From assembly GCF_014863585.1 (NCBI RefSeq), contig NZ_CP062253.1, positions 372,001-436,000 of the forward strand: a stretch of 64,000 nt of DNA, written 5' to 3'. Position 1 is the first letter of the stretch, and each line of letters begins with the position of its first letter. A program made the translations under genes and the position numbers. This document shows positions 25,806 to 34,928 of the stretch, piece by piece. This DNA comes from Pseudomonas gozinkensis (GTDB lineage: Bacteria > Pseudomonadota > Gammaproteobacteria > Pseudomonadales > Pseudomonadaceae). The notes under the pieces are model-generated. The model did no database searches and was not told where the DNA came from. It saw only the letters and a list, made by a program, of their open reading frames with translations.

Positions 25806-26023
25806 TGTTAACGCTCTGTGGTTTATTGGTTACAGCGAACACGCTGTGTTCGGTAACGGCAATAAATCAGGGCTCAAGGGGGGGCAGGGTGGTAGTTATG
25901 TACTACTTAAGGTATGGCGTCGCACGAACGGTGAGGCCTGATCACCATGAAGTCATAACGCCAGTAGACAGCATGGCGTACCCAAGGCACTCTTGGGCAC
26001 GCCATGGATTTCGGTAGCCCGAC
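25806..26023. other. Divergent spacer with a hairpin leader
   Basis: Holds the promoters of the leftward protease and the rightward binding protein. Apart from the hairpin at 25972-26006 no other signal is seen. Confidence 0.4.
25972..26006 (+). promoter_or_regulatory. Hairpin just upstream of the orphan binding-protein gene
   Basis: Arms CATGGCGT-A-CCCAAG and CTTGGG-C-ACGCCATG with one internal mismatch and loop GCACT, ending 17 bp before ATG 26024. It would form in the 5' leader of the mRNA, or mark a symmetrical operator. Confidence 0.5.
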
Positions 26024-26779
26024 ATGATCAAACGCCTGCTTCTCGCCCTCGCCAGTGCCTCCGTGTTGTTGATCAACACCGGTCACGCCGAAGAAAGTCC
26101 CGACACCGATCTGGTGCTCCTCACCGAAAACTTCCCGCCGTACAACATGGCGAAGAACGGCAAGAATTTCGCACAGGACGAAAACATCAACGGCATCGCC
26201 ACTGACATCGTGCGCGAGATGTTCAAGCGTGCCGGCATCACTTACAGCCTGACCCTGCGCTTCCCTTGGGAGCGGGTCTACAAACTGGCGCTGGAGAACC
26301 CCGGTTACGGTGCATTCGTCATGGCGCGTTTGCCGGATCGCGAAAAGCTCTTCAAGTGGGTCGGCCCGATCGGCCCGGACGACTGGGTCATGCTGGCCAA
26401 GGCTGACAGCAAGATCACCCTCGAAACCCTGAACGATGCGCGCAAATACAAGATCGGCGCCTACAAGGGCGATGCCATTGCCGAGACCCTGACCAAGCAA
26501 GGTCTGAAGCCGACGGTGGTGTTGCGTGATCAGGACAACGCCAAAAAGCTTGTCAGCGGCCAGATCGACCTGTGGGCTACCGGCGATCCTGCCGGGCGGT
26601 ATCTGGCGCGGCAGGATGGCGTGACCGGGCTGAAAACCGTGCTGCGCTTCAACAGCGCCGAACTGTATCTGGCGCTGAACAAGGAAGTGCCGGACGAAGC
26701 CGTTGCCAAGCTTCAGGCCGCCCTTGATCAGATGCGCAAGGACGGGGTGGTCGAGGAAATCATGGGGCGCTATCTGTAA
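26024..26779 (+). CDS. Orphan periplasmic amino-acid-type binding protein
   Basis: A 251-residue SBP_bac_3-like protein with a signal peptide (MIKRLLLALASASVLLINTG, cleavage after HAE). VLLTENFPPYNMAKNGKNF replaces the usual strand 1, NGIATDIVREMFKRAGI the lobe-1 helix, and YGAFVMARLPDREKLFKWVG the hinge. No permease or ATPase gene is nearby, so it may serve a distant transporter or be a sensor-like paralogue. It overlaps the convergent Vps62 gene by 20 bases. Confidence 0.85.
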   Translation: MIKRLLLALASASVLLINTGHAEESPDTDLVLLTENFPPYNMAKNGKNFAQDENINGIATDIVREMFKRAGITYSLTLRFPWERVYKLALENPGYGAFVMARLPDREKLFKWVGPIGPDDWVMLAKADSKITLETLNDARKYKIGAYKGDAIAETLTKQGLKPTVVLRDQDNAKKLVSGQIDLWATGDPAGRYLARQDGVTGLKTVLRFNSAELYLALNKEVPDEAVAKLQAALDQMRKDGVVEEIMGRYL

Positions 26780-28133
26780 CTGTCGACGATTCCGATGACG
26801 ACTGCTGAACAGCGCTGACGCCGCCGGTAATGGTTTCCGTCGATAGACTTCCCGCCATTACAGGCATCAATGTTGCTGTCGCGACTACTTCTGGCGGGTA
26901 TTCACTCATGACAAAACTGGTGTCATCGGTGTAACCAAGCGGGACGGAGACCTCAGTGCCATCCTCCCGTACCAGCTCGTAGTGACTTTCCATCTGATAC
27001 ACCGCAACCGATTTGAGTTTCGCCGCCATGGCGATGACGACCCGAGAGCCCGATTCGCTCCACTCGTTCGAGGACGTTTCGGTGTGAGTGAAACTCCTGG
27101 GCAGGCACGCCGAGAACTTTGTTGCCCGGAGATCACTGAGGATTGCCGCCGGCCAGGCTTTGGTGAATTCGACGGCGGTATGGCGATTGAATAACCGCAT
27201 GCCCGCTGCACTTTGCGCCCTTGGCGCTTTCCATTTGATCGACTGAGTCTGTTCCGTGGTATTTCGGCCATACCCGACCAGCACATATTGGTCGGTTCTT
27301 TTCAGATCGTAGTAACGCGAATTGTGAAATCCATCATTGGGTTGAGCGTAATCCCTGACTGTGAACCACGGAAGGCGGGCAACCTGCGTGACCTTGGCCG
27401 CTCCGCTTTCGGGATTCATGTGTGTAGAAAGTACCGGAGCTTCTGCGGGTGCGCTGACTTGAACCGGAATCTGTATCCGCAACGCATACGCGGAAGGGCC
27501 GGTTGCCGGTTTGTTGTGGCTCGGGACGCCGATGAAGGTGCCGGGCACAAAGCAGATTTCGCCCGCCTTGGCGGTCGGAGGATCAATGCTCCAAGCGCTG
27601 AAGTTCAGCGTTGCACCACTGCCTTTGTCATCCCAGATCCGATCACCGAGGTCGGCAGAAACGACCAGATCGGCCCTGACGCAACGGATTGCGTTGAGTG
27701 AGGGTTTGCCGTGATCGCTGGAGCAGGTCATACCCAGCGCGACGTAGCCCTGTGGCGCAATCGGGCGCCAGATCGAAGTTCGCATGGCGGCTCCCCTCCC
27801 GGATTCTTTCCAGACGAGTTCGAAGTCGGTGGGGCGGCTGAGTGCTTTTCCCCTGGTGTGACCGTCGTCCTGGAACGCTCCCTCGCAGACCACTGCGGCG
27901 ACAATTTCGCCGTTGATGGAGGTGTTGTCGGGGATGAGGATGTCTCCCAGCGGGAAGTATCCCGGCAAAAGATCAGGGGCCGGCGCAGGTCGCCAGAAAG
28001 TGGCGGGCTTGGCCTGTGAGCCGTTGCTGTTCCAGATGCGGTTGAATTCGCTGGTGAAGTTGATCAGCAGGTTATCGAGCTTGATCGGCTCCATTGGCCT
28101 GGCGGCCAATGAAGCATTGTCGTTGGTAGTCAT
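26760..28133 (-). CDS. Vps62-related protein
   Basis: A 457-residue soluble protein from ATG 28133 (MTTNDNASLAARPMEPIKLD). It carries repeats of the Vps62 type: FNRIWNSNGSQAKPATFWRP, FELVWKESGRGAAMRTSIWR then APQGYVALGMTCSSDHGKPS, and RIWDDKGSGATLNFSAWSID, each with the W-x-D/N-x-G-S-G-A...WRP pattern. The family is best known in fungi and plants and is scattered in bacteria, where the role is unknown. The Ser/Thr-rich C-terminus ends SSSESSTVTDSAP. No signal peptide. An open frame continues to 28331 but lacks a better start. Confidence 0.78.
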   Translation of the reverse strand: MTTNDNASLAARPMEPIKLDNLLINFTSEFNRIWNSNGSQAKPATFWRPAPAPDLLPGYFPLGDILIPDNTSINGEIVAAVVCEGAFQDDGHTRGKALSRPTDFELVWKESGRGAAMRTSIWRPIAPQGYVALGMTCSSDHGKPSLNAIRCVRADLVVSADLGDRIWDDKGSGATLNFSAWSIDPPTAKAGEICFVPGTFIGVPSHNKPATGPSAYALRIQIPVQVSAPAEAPVLSTHMNPESGAAKVTQVARLPWFTVRDYAQPNDGFHNSRYYDLKRTDQYVLVGYGRNTTEQTQSIKWKAPRAQSAAGMRLFNRHTAVEFTKAWPAAILSDLRATKFSACLPRSFTHTETSSNEWSESGSRVVIAMAAKLKSVAVYQMESHYELVREDGTEVSVPLGYTDDTSFVMSEYPPEVVATATLMPVMAGSLSTETITGGVSAVQQSSSESSTVTDSAP

Positions 28134-28249
28134 AGTCAATCCTGATAGTTGAATGGCAACTCGAAGGAGTTGCGACCTGTTGCGGGTCTGACTATCCGGA
28201 AAGGGGGGCGATGCGAGGCGGTAACTATTTATAGGCGCGTGTTGGTTTG

Positions 28250-29026
28250 TTACCGGTAAATCCCTTCCTTGCCATGAGCGACCGTAGCGCGATTGCTGCG
28301 CACACTGATCATCTGTTTGATGTCGATCCAATCGATGCCTTGAGCTTTCAACTTCGGCAGCTCCCGCTCCAGCACCGCCAAAGTCTGTGGATAAGGGTGG
28401 CCGATCATCACCGCCGAACCCTGCTTGCGAGCCAGGCTGATCGCCGTCTGCAACTGGGTAAAAATTGCCGCTTCAGTGCGCTCGTCATCGAGAAACACAT
28501 CCCGGGAAACACTTGCCAGGTCGATCTTTTGCGCCTGTTGCGCAGCGACGGTCTGGGCGCTGGTGCGGCTGTCGACGAAGAATTTGTGGCGGCGCTGCAA
28601 CTCACCCATCAACCACGCCATCGCTACCGGTTGTGCAGTCATGCGACTGCCCATGTGGTTGTTGATGCCGGCGGTGTAGGGGACCATTTTGAACGCGGCG
28701 TTCAGCCGTTTCTCAAGTTCCTCGATGGGCAGTTCAGGGTGCCAGGCGAACGGGCCGGTGGCCGGATCCATCGGCATGTGCAGGATCACGACCTTGCCGG
28801 CGCGGTGGGCTTCGCGGGCAAATTCGGTGGCGTGCGGGGTGTCGGGCATGATTGCCGTGGTGACCGGCCCGGGCAGGGCCAGCACGCGACGATCCCGGGG
28901 CAGGTTCTGCCCCAGGTCATCGATGATCAGTGTCAGGTAGGCTTTTTGAGGTGTCGGTCTGGCAGGTTCTGCGTGAGCAGCACCCGCCAGACAGCACAGC
29001 AGGACAAAGACGAAACGCAAAGACAT
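28250..29026 (-). CDS. Divergent polysaccharide deacetylase family protein (YibQ-like)
   Basis: A 258-residue exported protein from ATG 29026; signal peptide MSLRFVFVLLCCLAGAAHAE. The deacetylase fold has LTLIIDDLGQNLPRDRRVL (metal Asp pair, about 32-50), VVILHMPMDPATGPFAWHP (about 80-98), NNHMGSRMTAQPVAMAWLM with the metal His, and AVMIGHPYPQTLAVLE near the end. The family sits with EnvC and CtpA in many gamma-proteobacteria, as here: ATG lies 3 bp after the ctpA stop. Envelope role inferred from context; substrate unproven. Confidence 0.88.
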   Translation of the reverse strand: MSLRFVFVLLCCLAGAAHAEPARPTPQKAYLTLIIDDLGQNLPRDRRVLALPGPVTTAIMPDTPHATEFAREAHRAGKVVILHMPMDPATGPFAWHPELPIEELEKRLNAAFKMVPYTAGINNHMGSRMTAQPVAMAWLMGELQRRHKFFVDSRTSAQTVAAQQAQKIDLASVSRDVFLDDERTEAAIFTQLQTAISLARKQGSAVMIGHPYPQTLAVLERELPKLKAQGIDWIDIKQMISVRSNRATVAHGKEGIYR

Positions 29027-29028
29027 CC

Positions 29029-30348
29029 TCAACGGCCGGACGTGATGCTCAGGCCTTTGAGCAGGCTCAGGGCCTGGGCCAACTGGTAATCGTCATCCTG
29101 CGGCATGGCTTTCGGTTTGGCGCCGGAGCCGGTCGGTTTGTCCGCGCCACCGTTGCCGTTGCCCAGGTGACCCTGCAGGTCGGCTTCCTTGAAGTAGTCG
29201 CCATCCGCTTCGTTGGTGATCTTGGCCTTGCGCACTTCGATGTCCGGGACGATGCCCTGGGCCTGGATCGAGCGGCCGTTCGGCGTGAAGTACAGCGCCG
29301 TGGTGATCTTCAGCGCGCGGTCGTTGTTCAGTGGCAGCACGGTCTGCACCGAGCCCTTGCCGAAACTGGTGGTGCCCATGACCACGGCGCGTTTCTGATC
29401 CTGCAGGGCGCCGGCGACGATTTCCGAAGCCGAGGCGCTGCCACCGTTGATCAGCACGACCATCGGCACCGCTTCGCTTTCGTCCTTGCCGGTGGCGGAG
29501 AAACGCAACTCGGAGTTGGCGATCCGGCCCTTGGTGTAGACGATCAGGCCTTTGGTGATGAAGTGGTCGACCACTTCCACCGCTGCCTGCAACACACCGC
29601 CCGGGTTGTTGCGCAGGTCGAGGATGATGCCGTTGAGCTTCTTGCCGTTGTCCTTGCGCAGCTTGGCCAGGGCCTTGGAAACCTCTTCGCCGGTCTTGAC
29701 CTGGAACTGGGTGATGCGGATCAGGCCATAACCCGATTCCAGCAGCTGCGCCTTGACGCTCTTCACCTGGATCACGGCGCGAGCGAGGGTCACGTCGAAT
29801 GGTGTGCCGCCGTCGCGGACCAGGGTCAGGGTGATCTTCTGGCCGATCTTGCCGCGCATCTTGTCCACGGCTTCGGTCATGGTCTGGCCGCGGGTTGGTG
29901 CGCCGTTGATCTTGACGATGAAGTCACCGGCCTGGATGCCGGCCTTCGACGCAGGCGTATCGTCGATTGGCGACACGACCTTGATGAAGCCGTCTTCGGC
30001 GCCGACTTCGATGCCCAGGCCGCCGAACTCACCGCTGGTGCTTTCCTGCAACTCGGCGAAGTCTTCAGGACCGAGGTAGGCGGAGTGCGGATCGAGGTTG
30101 CTGAGCATGCCCTTGATCGCGTTTTCCAGCAGGGTCTTGTCGTCCACCGGCTCGACATAGGCGGCCTTGATCCGGTCCATGACCTCGGCAAAGGTGCGCA
30201 GCTCTTCCAGCGGCAACGGTGCCTTGCTGGTGGCAGCAGTGCCTGCCGGAGCGACAGCCGGAGCCGGTTGAGCGGCGAACGCCAGAGGCGCGCCGATCAC
30301 CAGAGCGATCGTCAGGGCCAGCGAGGTAAGACGGGACAAATGCAGCAT
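29029..30348 (-). CDS. ctpA: S41 family carboxyl-terminal processing protease
   Basis: A 439-residue periplasmic protease. Residues 1-25 form the signal peptide. The PDZ domain spans about 95-170 (GLGIEVGAEDGFIKVVSPID, AGIQAGDFIVKINGAP). The catalytic Ser is in INGGSASASEIVAGAL (about 313) and the Lys in GTTSFGKGSVQTVLPL (about 338). In pseudomonads CtpA removes cell-wall hydrolases and is regulated by LbcA; its position between EnvC and the deacetylase supports a cell-wall role. Last residues are Asn/Gly-rich then LAQALSLLKGLS. Confidence 0.95.
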   Translation of the reverse strand: MLHLSRLTSLALTIALVIGAPLAFAAQPAPAVAPAGTAATSKAPLPLEELRTFAEVMDRIKAAYVEPVDDKTLLENAIKGMLSNLDPHSAYLGPEDFAELQESTSGEFGGLGIEVGAEDGFIKVVSPIDDTPASKAGIQAGDFIVKINGAPTRGQTMTEAVDKMRGKIGQKITLTLVRDGGTPFDVTLARAVIQVKSVKAQLLESGYGLIRITQFQVKTGEEVSKALAKLRKDNGKKLNGIILDLRNNPGGVLQAAVEVVDHFITKGLIVYTKGRIANSELRFSATGKDESEAVPMVVLINGGSASASEIVAGALQDQKRAVVMGTTSFGKGSVQTVLPLNNDRALKITTALYFTPNGRSIQAQGIVPDIEVRKAKITNEADGDYFKEADLQGHLGNGNGGADKPTGSGAKPKAMPQDDDYQLAQALSLLKGLSITSGR

Positions 30349-30379
30349 GTCGAACGAACTCCTTAATTAGGCGGTGCGC

Positions 30380-31666
30380 TTATCCTTGCGCACGACACCA
30401 TTGCGCCGGATCACTCGGGTGACCCTGCTGACGAATTGCGAAATACAGCGCTGGTGTGTCCTGGCCGCCACTGTTACCCACAGTGGAGATGGACTCACCG
30501 GCTTTAACCACGTCACCCGCCGACTTCAGCAGCGTCTGGTTGTGACCGTAAAGACTCAGAAAACCGTTGCCGTGGTCGAGGATCACCAGCAGCCCGGCGC
30601 CACGCAGCCAGTCGGCAAATACCACACGCCCGCCGTGTACGGCATGCACCTGGCTGCCGGCGGAGGCGCTGATCATCACGCCGTCCCACTTGGTACGGGC
30701 ATCGTCACCACGGGTTTCGCCAAAGCGTGCCAGCAGTCGACCATCAACCGGCCATGGAAGTTTTCCCCGACTTGACGCAAAAGGGCCACCGAAGGTCTCG
30801 CCGCCGCTGGACACCAGGGCGCCGGGTGTCGATCTGACCGGTTTGCGTGGGGCGTCGGTGTTTTCCGCCTCGGCCTCACGCAAGCGCTTTTTTTCGGCTT
30901 CCTGCTGGGCGATGAGCGCTTTCTGCCGCGCTTCTTCTGCCTCACGAGCCTGGCGGGCCAGGGTTTCTTCAATGGTTTTAAGGACTTTAGACAGGTCTGC
31001 CTGATCCTGCTCGCGGGCGGCCAGTTTCTGGTCCCGGGCTTTCACGTCGTCATTGAGTTTGGCAAGGGCCTGCTGGCGTTCCTTGCGGACCTTGTCGAGC
31101 GCTTCGCGCTGAGTGTCGAGATCGCTTTGCTGTACCAGCAATTGTGCCTGCTGCAAGCCAATGTCCTTTTCGACATTGGCCAGTTGGCGCAGGGTTTCGT
31201 TGAAGCTTTTCAACTGTTCCAGGCGAGCCTGGCTCAGGTAGTCGTAATAGGTGAGGGTGCGGGCGAATTTCTCGGGATTCTGCTGGTTGAGCAGCAGCTT
31301 GAGGTATTCCTGGCGGCCGTTCTGGTAAGCGGCGCGGGCCTGGATGGCGATCAGTCGCTGCTGTTCAGTGCGCGCGCTCTGGAGTTTTTTTTTCTCCGCA
31401 TCGAGTCGCTGCAGCTCGGATTCGCTCTTCTTCAGCTCTTTCTGCAAGGCTTCGACCTGCTTCTCGAGCTTGCCCATCTCGGTTTCGGTGCCCTTGAGTT
31501 CCTTTTGCACACCGGATTTTTCTTCCTGGAGCTTGCCCAGCAGTTTTTTCAGCTCGGCAATGTCCTGGCGCGTGGCGTCCAGTTGCTGTTGGGTTTGCGC
31601 GCGCTCATCCGCGAAGGCCGGTTGGAGCAGGCATGTCAGAGCGAGGGCGATCAGGACGCGAAGCAT
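30380..31666 (-). CDS. envC: Murein hydrolase activator EnvC family protein
   Basis: A 428-residue periplasmic protein from ATG 31666 (MLRVLIALALTCLLQPAFAD is the signal peptide). Residues 22-250 are heptad-rich coiled coil (for example GVQKELKGTETEMGKLEKQV). The C-terminal LytM domain (about 305-425) has KLPWPVDGRLLARFGETRG, SQVHAVHGGRVVFADWL and LLVILDHGNGFLSLYGHNQ. The metal-binding HxGxD pair is replaced by KWDGVMI, so the domain is degenerate and should activate amidases rather than cut murein, as in E. coli EnvC. First gene of the envC-ctpA-yibQ-like operon; the frame is open further upstream. Confidence 0.93.
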   Translation of the reverse strand: MLRVLIALALTCLLQPAFADERAQTQQQLDATRQDIAELKKLLGKLQEEKSGVQKELKGTETEMGKLEKQVEALQKELKKSESELQRLDAEKKKLQSARTEQQRLIAIQARAAYQNGRQEYLKLLLNQQNPEKFARTLTYYDYLSQARLEQLKSFNETLRQLANVEKDIGLQQAQLLVQQSDLDTQREALDKVRKERQQALAKLNDDVKARDQKLAAREQDQADLSKVLKTIEETLARQAREAEEARQKALIAQQEAEKKRLREAEAENTDAPRKPVRSTPGALVSSGGETFGGPFASSRGKLPWPVDGRLLARFGETRGDDARTKWDGVMISASAGSQVHAVHGGRVVFADWLRGAGLLVILDHGNGFLSLYGHNQTLLKSAGDVVKAGESISTVGNSGGQDTPALYFAIRQQGHPSDPAQWCRAQG

Positions 31667-31801
31667 AGAGGCGGGCGGCACCAGGGTAAGGGACGGCCTA
31701 GTATGCCCGCCCGACGCGGCAAAAAAAACGCCCAATTGGGACTGTGTGATAACTGGGGTGCCGGACAGAGTGAAATCCTCTTTGAAAACCCCACAAACCA
31801 T

Positions 31802-31891
31802 TGTGGGAGCTGGCTTGCCAGCGATGGCGTCTGCAGATTCAACATAGATGTTGGCTGTCAGATTGCTATCGCTGGCAAGCCAGCTCCCACA
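31802..31891. repeat. REP doublet, GTGGGAGCTGGC type
   Basis: TGTGGGAGCTGGCTTGCCAG and its inverted copy ending CAGCTCCCACA. Outside it, AAAACCC and GGGTTTTT extend the pairing, so the whole 31784-31900 segment can end the leftward gpmI transcript. It lies between envC and gpmI on the same strand. Confidence 0.9.
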
Positions 31892-31917
31892 GGGTTTTTC
31901 AGTGTTTTGACGGGCGA

Positions 31918-33444
31918 TTACACCAGAATCGAAGTGCCAGTCATTTCCGCCGGTTTTTCCAGGCCCAGCAGTTTCAGCATGGTCGGCGCCACGTCCGCCA
32001 GCACGCCGCCTTCGCGGACTTTCAGGTCACGCTTGCCGACGTAGATGAACGGCACCGGCTCGGTGGTGTGCGCGGTGTGCGCCTGGCCGGTGGATTCGTC
32101 GGCCATTTGCTCGACGTTGCCGTGGTCGGCGGTGATCAGCGCTTCGCCGCCGACTTTTTCCAGTGCCTCGACGATGCGGCCGACGCAGGTATCCAGGCAT
32201 TCAACGGCTTTCACCGCGGCTTCGAACACGCCGCTATGGCCGACCATGTCGCCGTTGGCGTAGTTGACCACGATCACGTCGTAGCGCTGATTCTCGATGG
32301 CCTCGACGATGCGGTCGGTGACTTCCGGTGCGCTCATTTCCGGCTGCAAGTCATAGGTGGCGACTTTCGGCGACGGGATCAGGATGCGTTCTTCGCCCGG
32401 GAACGGTTCTTCACGACCGCCGGAGAAGAAGAAGGTCACGTGAGCGTATTTTTCGGTTTCGGCGATGCGTAGCTGAGTCTTGCCGTTTTTCGCCAGGTAG
32501 TCGCCGAGCACGTTTTCCAGGCTGCCCGGGGCAAAGGCTGCGGGGGCGGGGATGCTGGCGGCATACTGGGTCAGGCCCACGTACTGCACTTTTGGCTGGC
32601 GTGCGCGCTCGAATTCCTTGAAGCCGTCTTCGACAAACACGCGGCTCAGCTCGCGGGCACGGTCGGCACGGAAGTTCATGAACACCACGGCGTCGCCGTC
32701 TTCGACTGTTACCGGCTCGCCGATGCTGGTGGCTTTGACGAATTCGTCGCTCTCGCCACGGGCGTAGGCGGCTTCCAGACCTTCCTGGGCGGTGGCGGCG
32801 TTGAATTCGCCATTGCCATCAACGATCAGGTTGTAGGCCTGGGACACGCGGTCCCAACGGTTGTCGCGGTCCATGGCGTAGTAGCGGCCGATCAGGCTGG
32901 CGATGCGGCCCTTGCCGAGCGCCTGGAAAGTCGCGTCGAGCAGTTCGATCGACGAGGCAGCGCTTTTCGGCGGGGTGTCACGGCCGTCGAGGAAGGCATG
33001 CAGGTAGATTTTTTCGGCGCCACGCTTGAAGGCCAGTTCGGCCATGGCGATCAGGTGATCCTGGTGGCTGTGCACGCCGCCATCCGACAGCAGGCCCATG
33101 AAATGCACGGCCTTGCCGGCGGCCACGGCTTTATCCACAGCGGCACAGATAGTCGGGTTCTCGAAGAACTCGCCGTCGCGGATCGCTTTGGTCACACGGG
33201 TGAAGTCCTGATACACCACGCGCCCGGCGCCAAGGTTCATGTGGCCGACTTCGGAGTTGCCCATCTGGCCGTCCGGCAGACCGACGTCCATGCCGCTGCC
33301 CGAGATCAAGCCGTTCGGCACGGTGGCCCACAGGCGATCCAGCACAGGCTTTTTGGCCGCATAGACGGCGTTGGATTCGGGGTTGTCGCTGTGACCGAAG
33401 CCGTCGAGAATCATCAGGACCAAAGGTTTAGGCGTGGTAGTCAT
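31918..33444 (-). CDS. gpmI: 2,3-bisphosphoglycerate-independent phosphoglycerate mutase
   Basis: A 508-residue glycolytic enzyme of alkaline-phosphatase fold, binding two Mn ions. [19 protein letters not shown] has the first metal Asp; [20 protein letters not shown] holds the phospho-Ser (about 62); [32 protein letters not shown] and [10 protein letters not shown] are substrate loops; [20 protein letters not shown] and [13 protein letters not shown] bring the remaining metal ligands. ATG 33444 is preferred; an in-frame GTG at 33453 would add three residues. Confidence 0.97.
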   Translation of the reverse strand: MTTTPKPLVLMILDGFGHSDNPESNAVYAAKKPVLDRLWATVPNGLISGSGMDVGLPDGQMGNSEVGHMNLGAGRVVYQDFTRVTKAIRDGEFFENPTICAAVDKAVAAGKAVHFMGLLSDGGVHSHQDHLIAMAELAFKRGAEKIYLHAFLDGRDTPPKSAASSIELLDATFQALGKGRIASLIGRYYAMDRDNRWDRVSQAYNLIVDGNGEFNAATAQEGLEAAYARGESDEFVKATSIGEPVTVEDGDAVVFMNFRADRARELSRVFVEDGFKEFERARQPKVQYVGLTQYAASIPAPAAFAPGSLENVLGDYLAKNGKTQLRIAETEKYAHVTFFFSGGREEPFPGEERILIPSPKVATYDLQPEMSAPEVTDRIVEAIENQRYDVIVVNYANGDMVGHSGVFEAAVKAVECLDTCVGRIVEALEKVGGEALITADHGNVEQMADESTGQAHTAHTTEPVPFIYVGKRDLKVREGGVLADVAPTMLKLLGLEKPAEMTGTSILV

Positions 33445-33596
33445 GGAATCCACTCGTGGCTAATAAGAAGAGGGCGATGGAAAAGGGAGTTGGAGTTTAA
33501 AGCGAAGTTCCGGCGGCGTCACCGCCGGACGGGGTTTGGCCGACCATAGTGGCTGTGTATACTGGCCGACATTTTAACGCCCTGGAACCTCCTTCG

Positions 33597-34010
33597 ATGG
33601 TTGCTCACCTGATTGAATTTGCCACTAACCACTACATTCTTGTCGGTATCTTCGTCGTACTGCTGGCTTTGCTGCTGGCGCATACGGTGCAGGGCGGCGG
33701 TAAAAGCCTGAGCACGGGCGAGCTGACCGCACTGGTCAACAAGGAAGCCGGCGTGGTGGTGGACATCCGTCCGAGCAAGGACTACGCCGCCGGTCACATC
33801 GTTGGCGCGGTGAACATTCCCCAGGACAAACTGGCCGCCCGTATCGGCGAGCTGGAAAAACACAAGGCCAAGACCATCATTCTGGTCGACGCCCTGGGCC
33901 AGACCGCCGGCACCCACGCCCGCGAGCTGATGAAGGCCGGCTTTACCGCCGCCAAGCTGTCCGGCGGGATTTCCAGCTGGAAAGGCGACAACCTGCCGTT
34001 GGTGAAGTGA
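33597..34010 (+). CDS. yibN: Membrane-anchored rhodanese-like protein YibN
   Basis: 137 residues from ATG 33597. One N-terminal membrane segment (NHYILVGIFVVLLALLLAHT) is followed by a cytoplasmic rhodanese domain (about 45-137) with VVVDIRPSKDYAAGHIVGAV. The active-site loop reads ILVDALGQTAG, so the catalytic Cys position is Asp and sulfurtransferase activity is not expected. It stands 1 bp before grxC, then secB, the conserved yibN-grxC-secB order; in E. coli YibN has been linked to the Sec translocon. The frame is open to 33549 but with no ribosome site. Confidence 0.9.
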   Translation: MVAHLIEFATNHYILVGIFVVLLALLLAHTVQGGGKSLSTGELTALVNKEAGVVVDIRPSKDYAAGHIVGAVNIPQDKLAARIGELEKHKAKTIILVDALGQTAGTHARELMKAGFTAAKLSGGISSWKGDNLPLVK

Positions 34011-34011
34011 C

Positions 34012-34266
34012 ATGAGCGACGTCATCGTCTACTCCAGCGATTACTGCCCTTACTGCTCGCGCGCCAAGTACCTGCTCGCGAACAAAGGCGTGGCCTTCGA
34101 AGAGATCAAGGTCGATGGCAAGCCGCAGGTGCGCGCCGCCATGGCCCAGAAGGCCGGACGCACGTCCGTGCCGCAGATCTGGATCGGCGACACCCACGTC
34201 GGCGGATGTGATGATTTGTATGCCCTGGAGCGCGCCGGCAAGCTCGACGCGCTGCTCAAGGCCTGA
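34012..34266 (+). CDS. grxC: Glutaredoxin 3
   Basis: An 84-residue thiol-disulfide oxidoreductase of the cytoplasm. Active site YCPYCSRAKYLL (Cys 11 and 14), GSH-binding TSVPQIWIGDTHVGGCDDLY (about 49-68) with cis-Pro. ATG directly follows the yibN stop. Confidence 0.97.
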   Translation: MSDVIVYSSDYCPYCSRAKYLLANKGVAFEEIKVDGKPQVRAAMAQKAGRTSVPQIWIGDTHVGGCDDLYALERAGKLDALLKA

Positions 34267-34319
34267 ACTGCTGCACACGTAAAGAACCCTAAAAGACCCA
34301 AGATCAGAAAGGATCTGAG

Positions 34320-34805
34320 ATGACTGACCAACAGAACACTGCAGCCAGCGAAGAAGAAACCGCACCGCAATTCTCCTTGCAGCGCATCTACGTACGCGAC
34401 CTGTCCTTCGAAGCCCCGAAAAGCCCGGCGATCTTCCGCCAGCAGTGGGATCCGGCGGTCGGTCTGGATCTGAACACCCGCCAGAAAGCCCTGGAAGGTG
34501 ATTTCTACGAAGTCGTGCTGACCCTGTCCGTCACCGTGAAAAACGGTGAAGAAGTGGCCTTCATCGCTGAAGTGCAGCAGGCCGGTATCTTCCTGATCAA
34601 GAACCTGGACGCGGCTTCGATGAGCCACACCCTGGGTGCGTTCTGCCCGAACATCCTGTTCCCGTACGCGCGCGAAACCCTGGACAGCCTGGTGACCCGT
34701 GGTTCGTTCCCGGCCCTGATGCTGGCCCCGGTGAACTTCGACGCCCTGTACGCGCAAGAGCTGCAGCGCATGCAGGAAGCCGGCGAGACCCCGACCGTTC
34801 AGTAA
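34320..34805 (+). CDS. secB: Protein-export chaperone SecB
   Basis: A 161-residue cytoplasmic tetrameric chaperone that holds preproteins unfolded and hands them to Sec[64 protein letters not shown] and [15 protein letters not shown] [20 protein letters not shown] are the family core. The acidic C-terminal tail ends [13 protein letters not shown] 34320 follows AGAAAGGATCTGAG. Confidence 0.97.
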   Translation: MTDQQNTAASEEETAPQFSLQRIYVRDLSFEAPKSPAIFRQQWDPAVGLDLNTRQKALEGDFYEVVLTLSVTVKNGEEVAFIAEVQQAGIFLIKNLDAASMSHTLGAFCPNILFPYARETLDSLVTRGSFPALMLAPVNFDALYAQELQRMQEAGETPTVQ

Positions 34806-34824
34806 GCGGTCTGGTTTCACCCAA

Positions 34825-34914
34825 TGTGGGAGCGAGCTTGCTCGCGATTACGGAGGGTCAGGTGACATTGATGTCGTCTGACACACCGCTATCGCGAGCA
34901 AGCTCGCTCCCACA
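34825..34914. repeat. REP doublet (REPIN)
   Basis: TGTGGGAGCGAGCTTGCTCG and inverted CGAGCAAGCTCGCTCCCACA, with a 50-bp inner segment. Between convergent secB and trmL. Confidence 0.92.
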
Positions 34915-34928
34915 GTTGTTTTTGGGCG

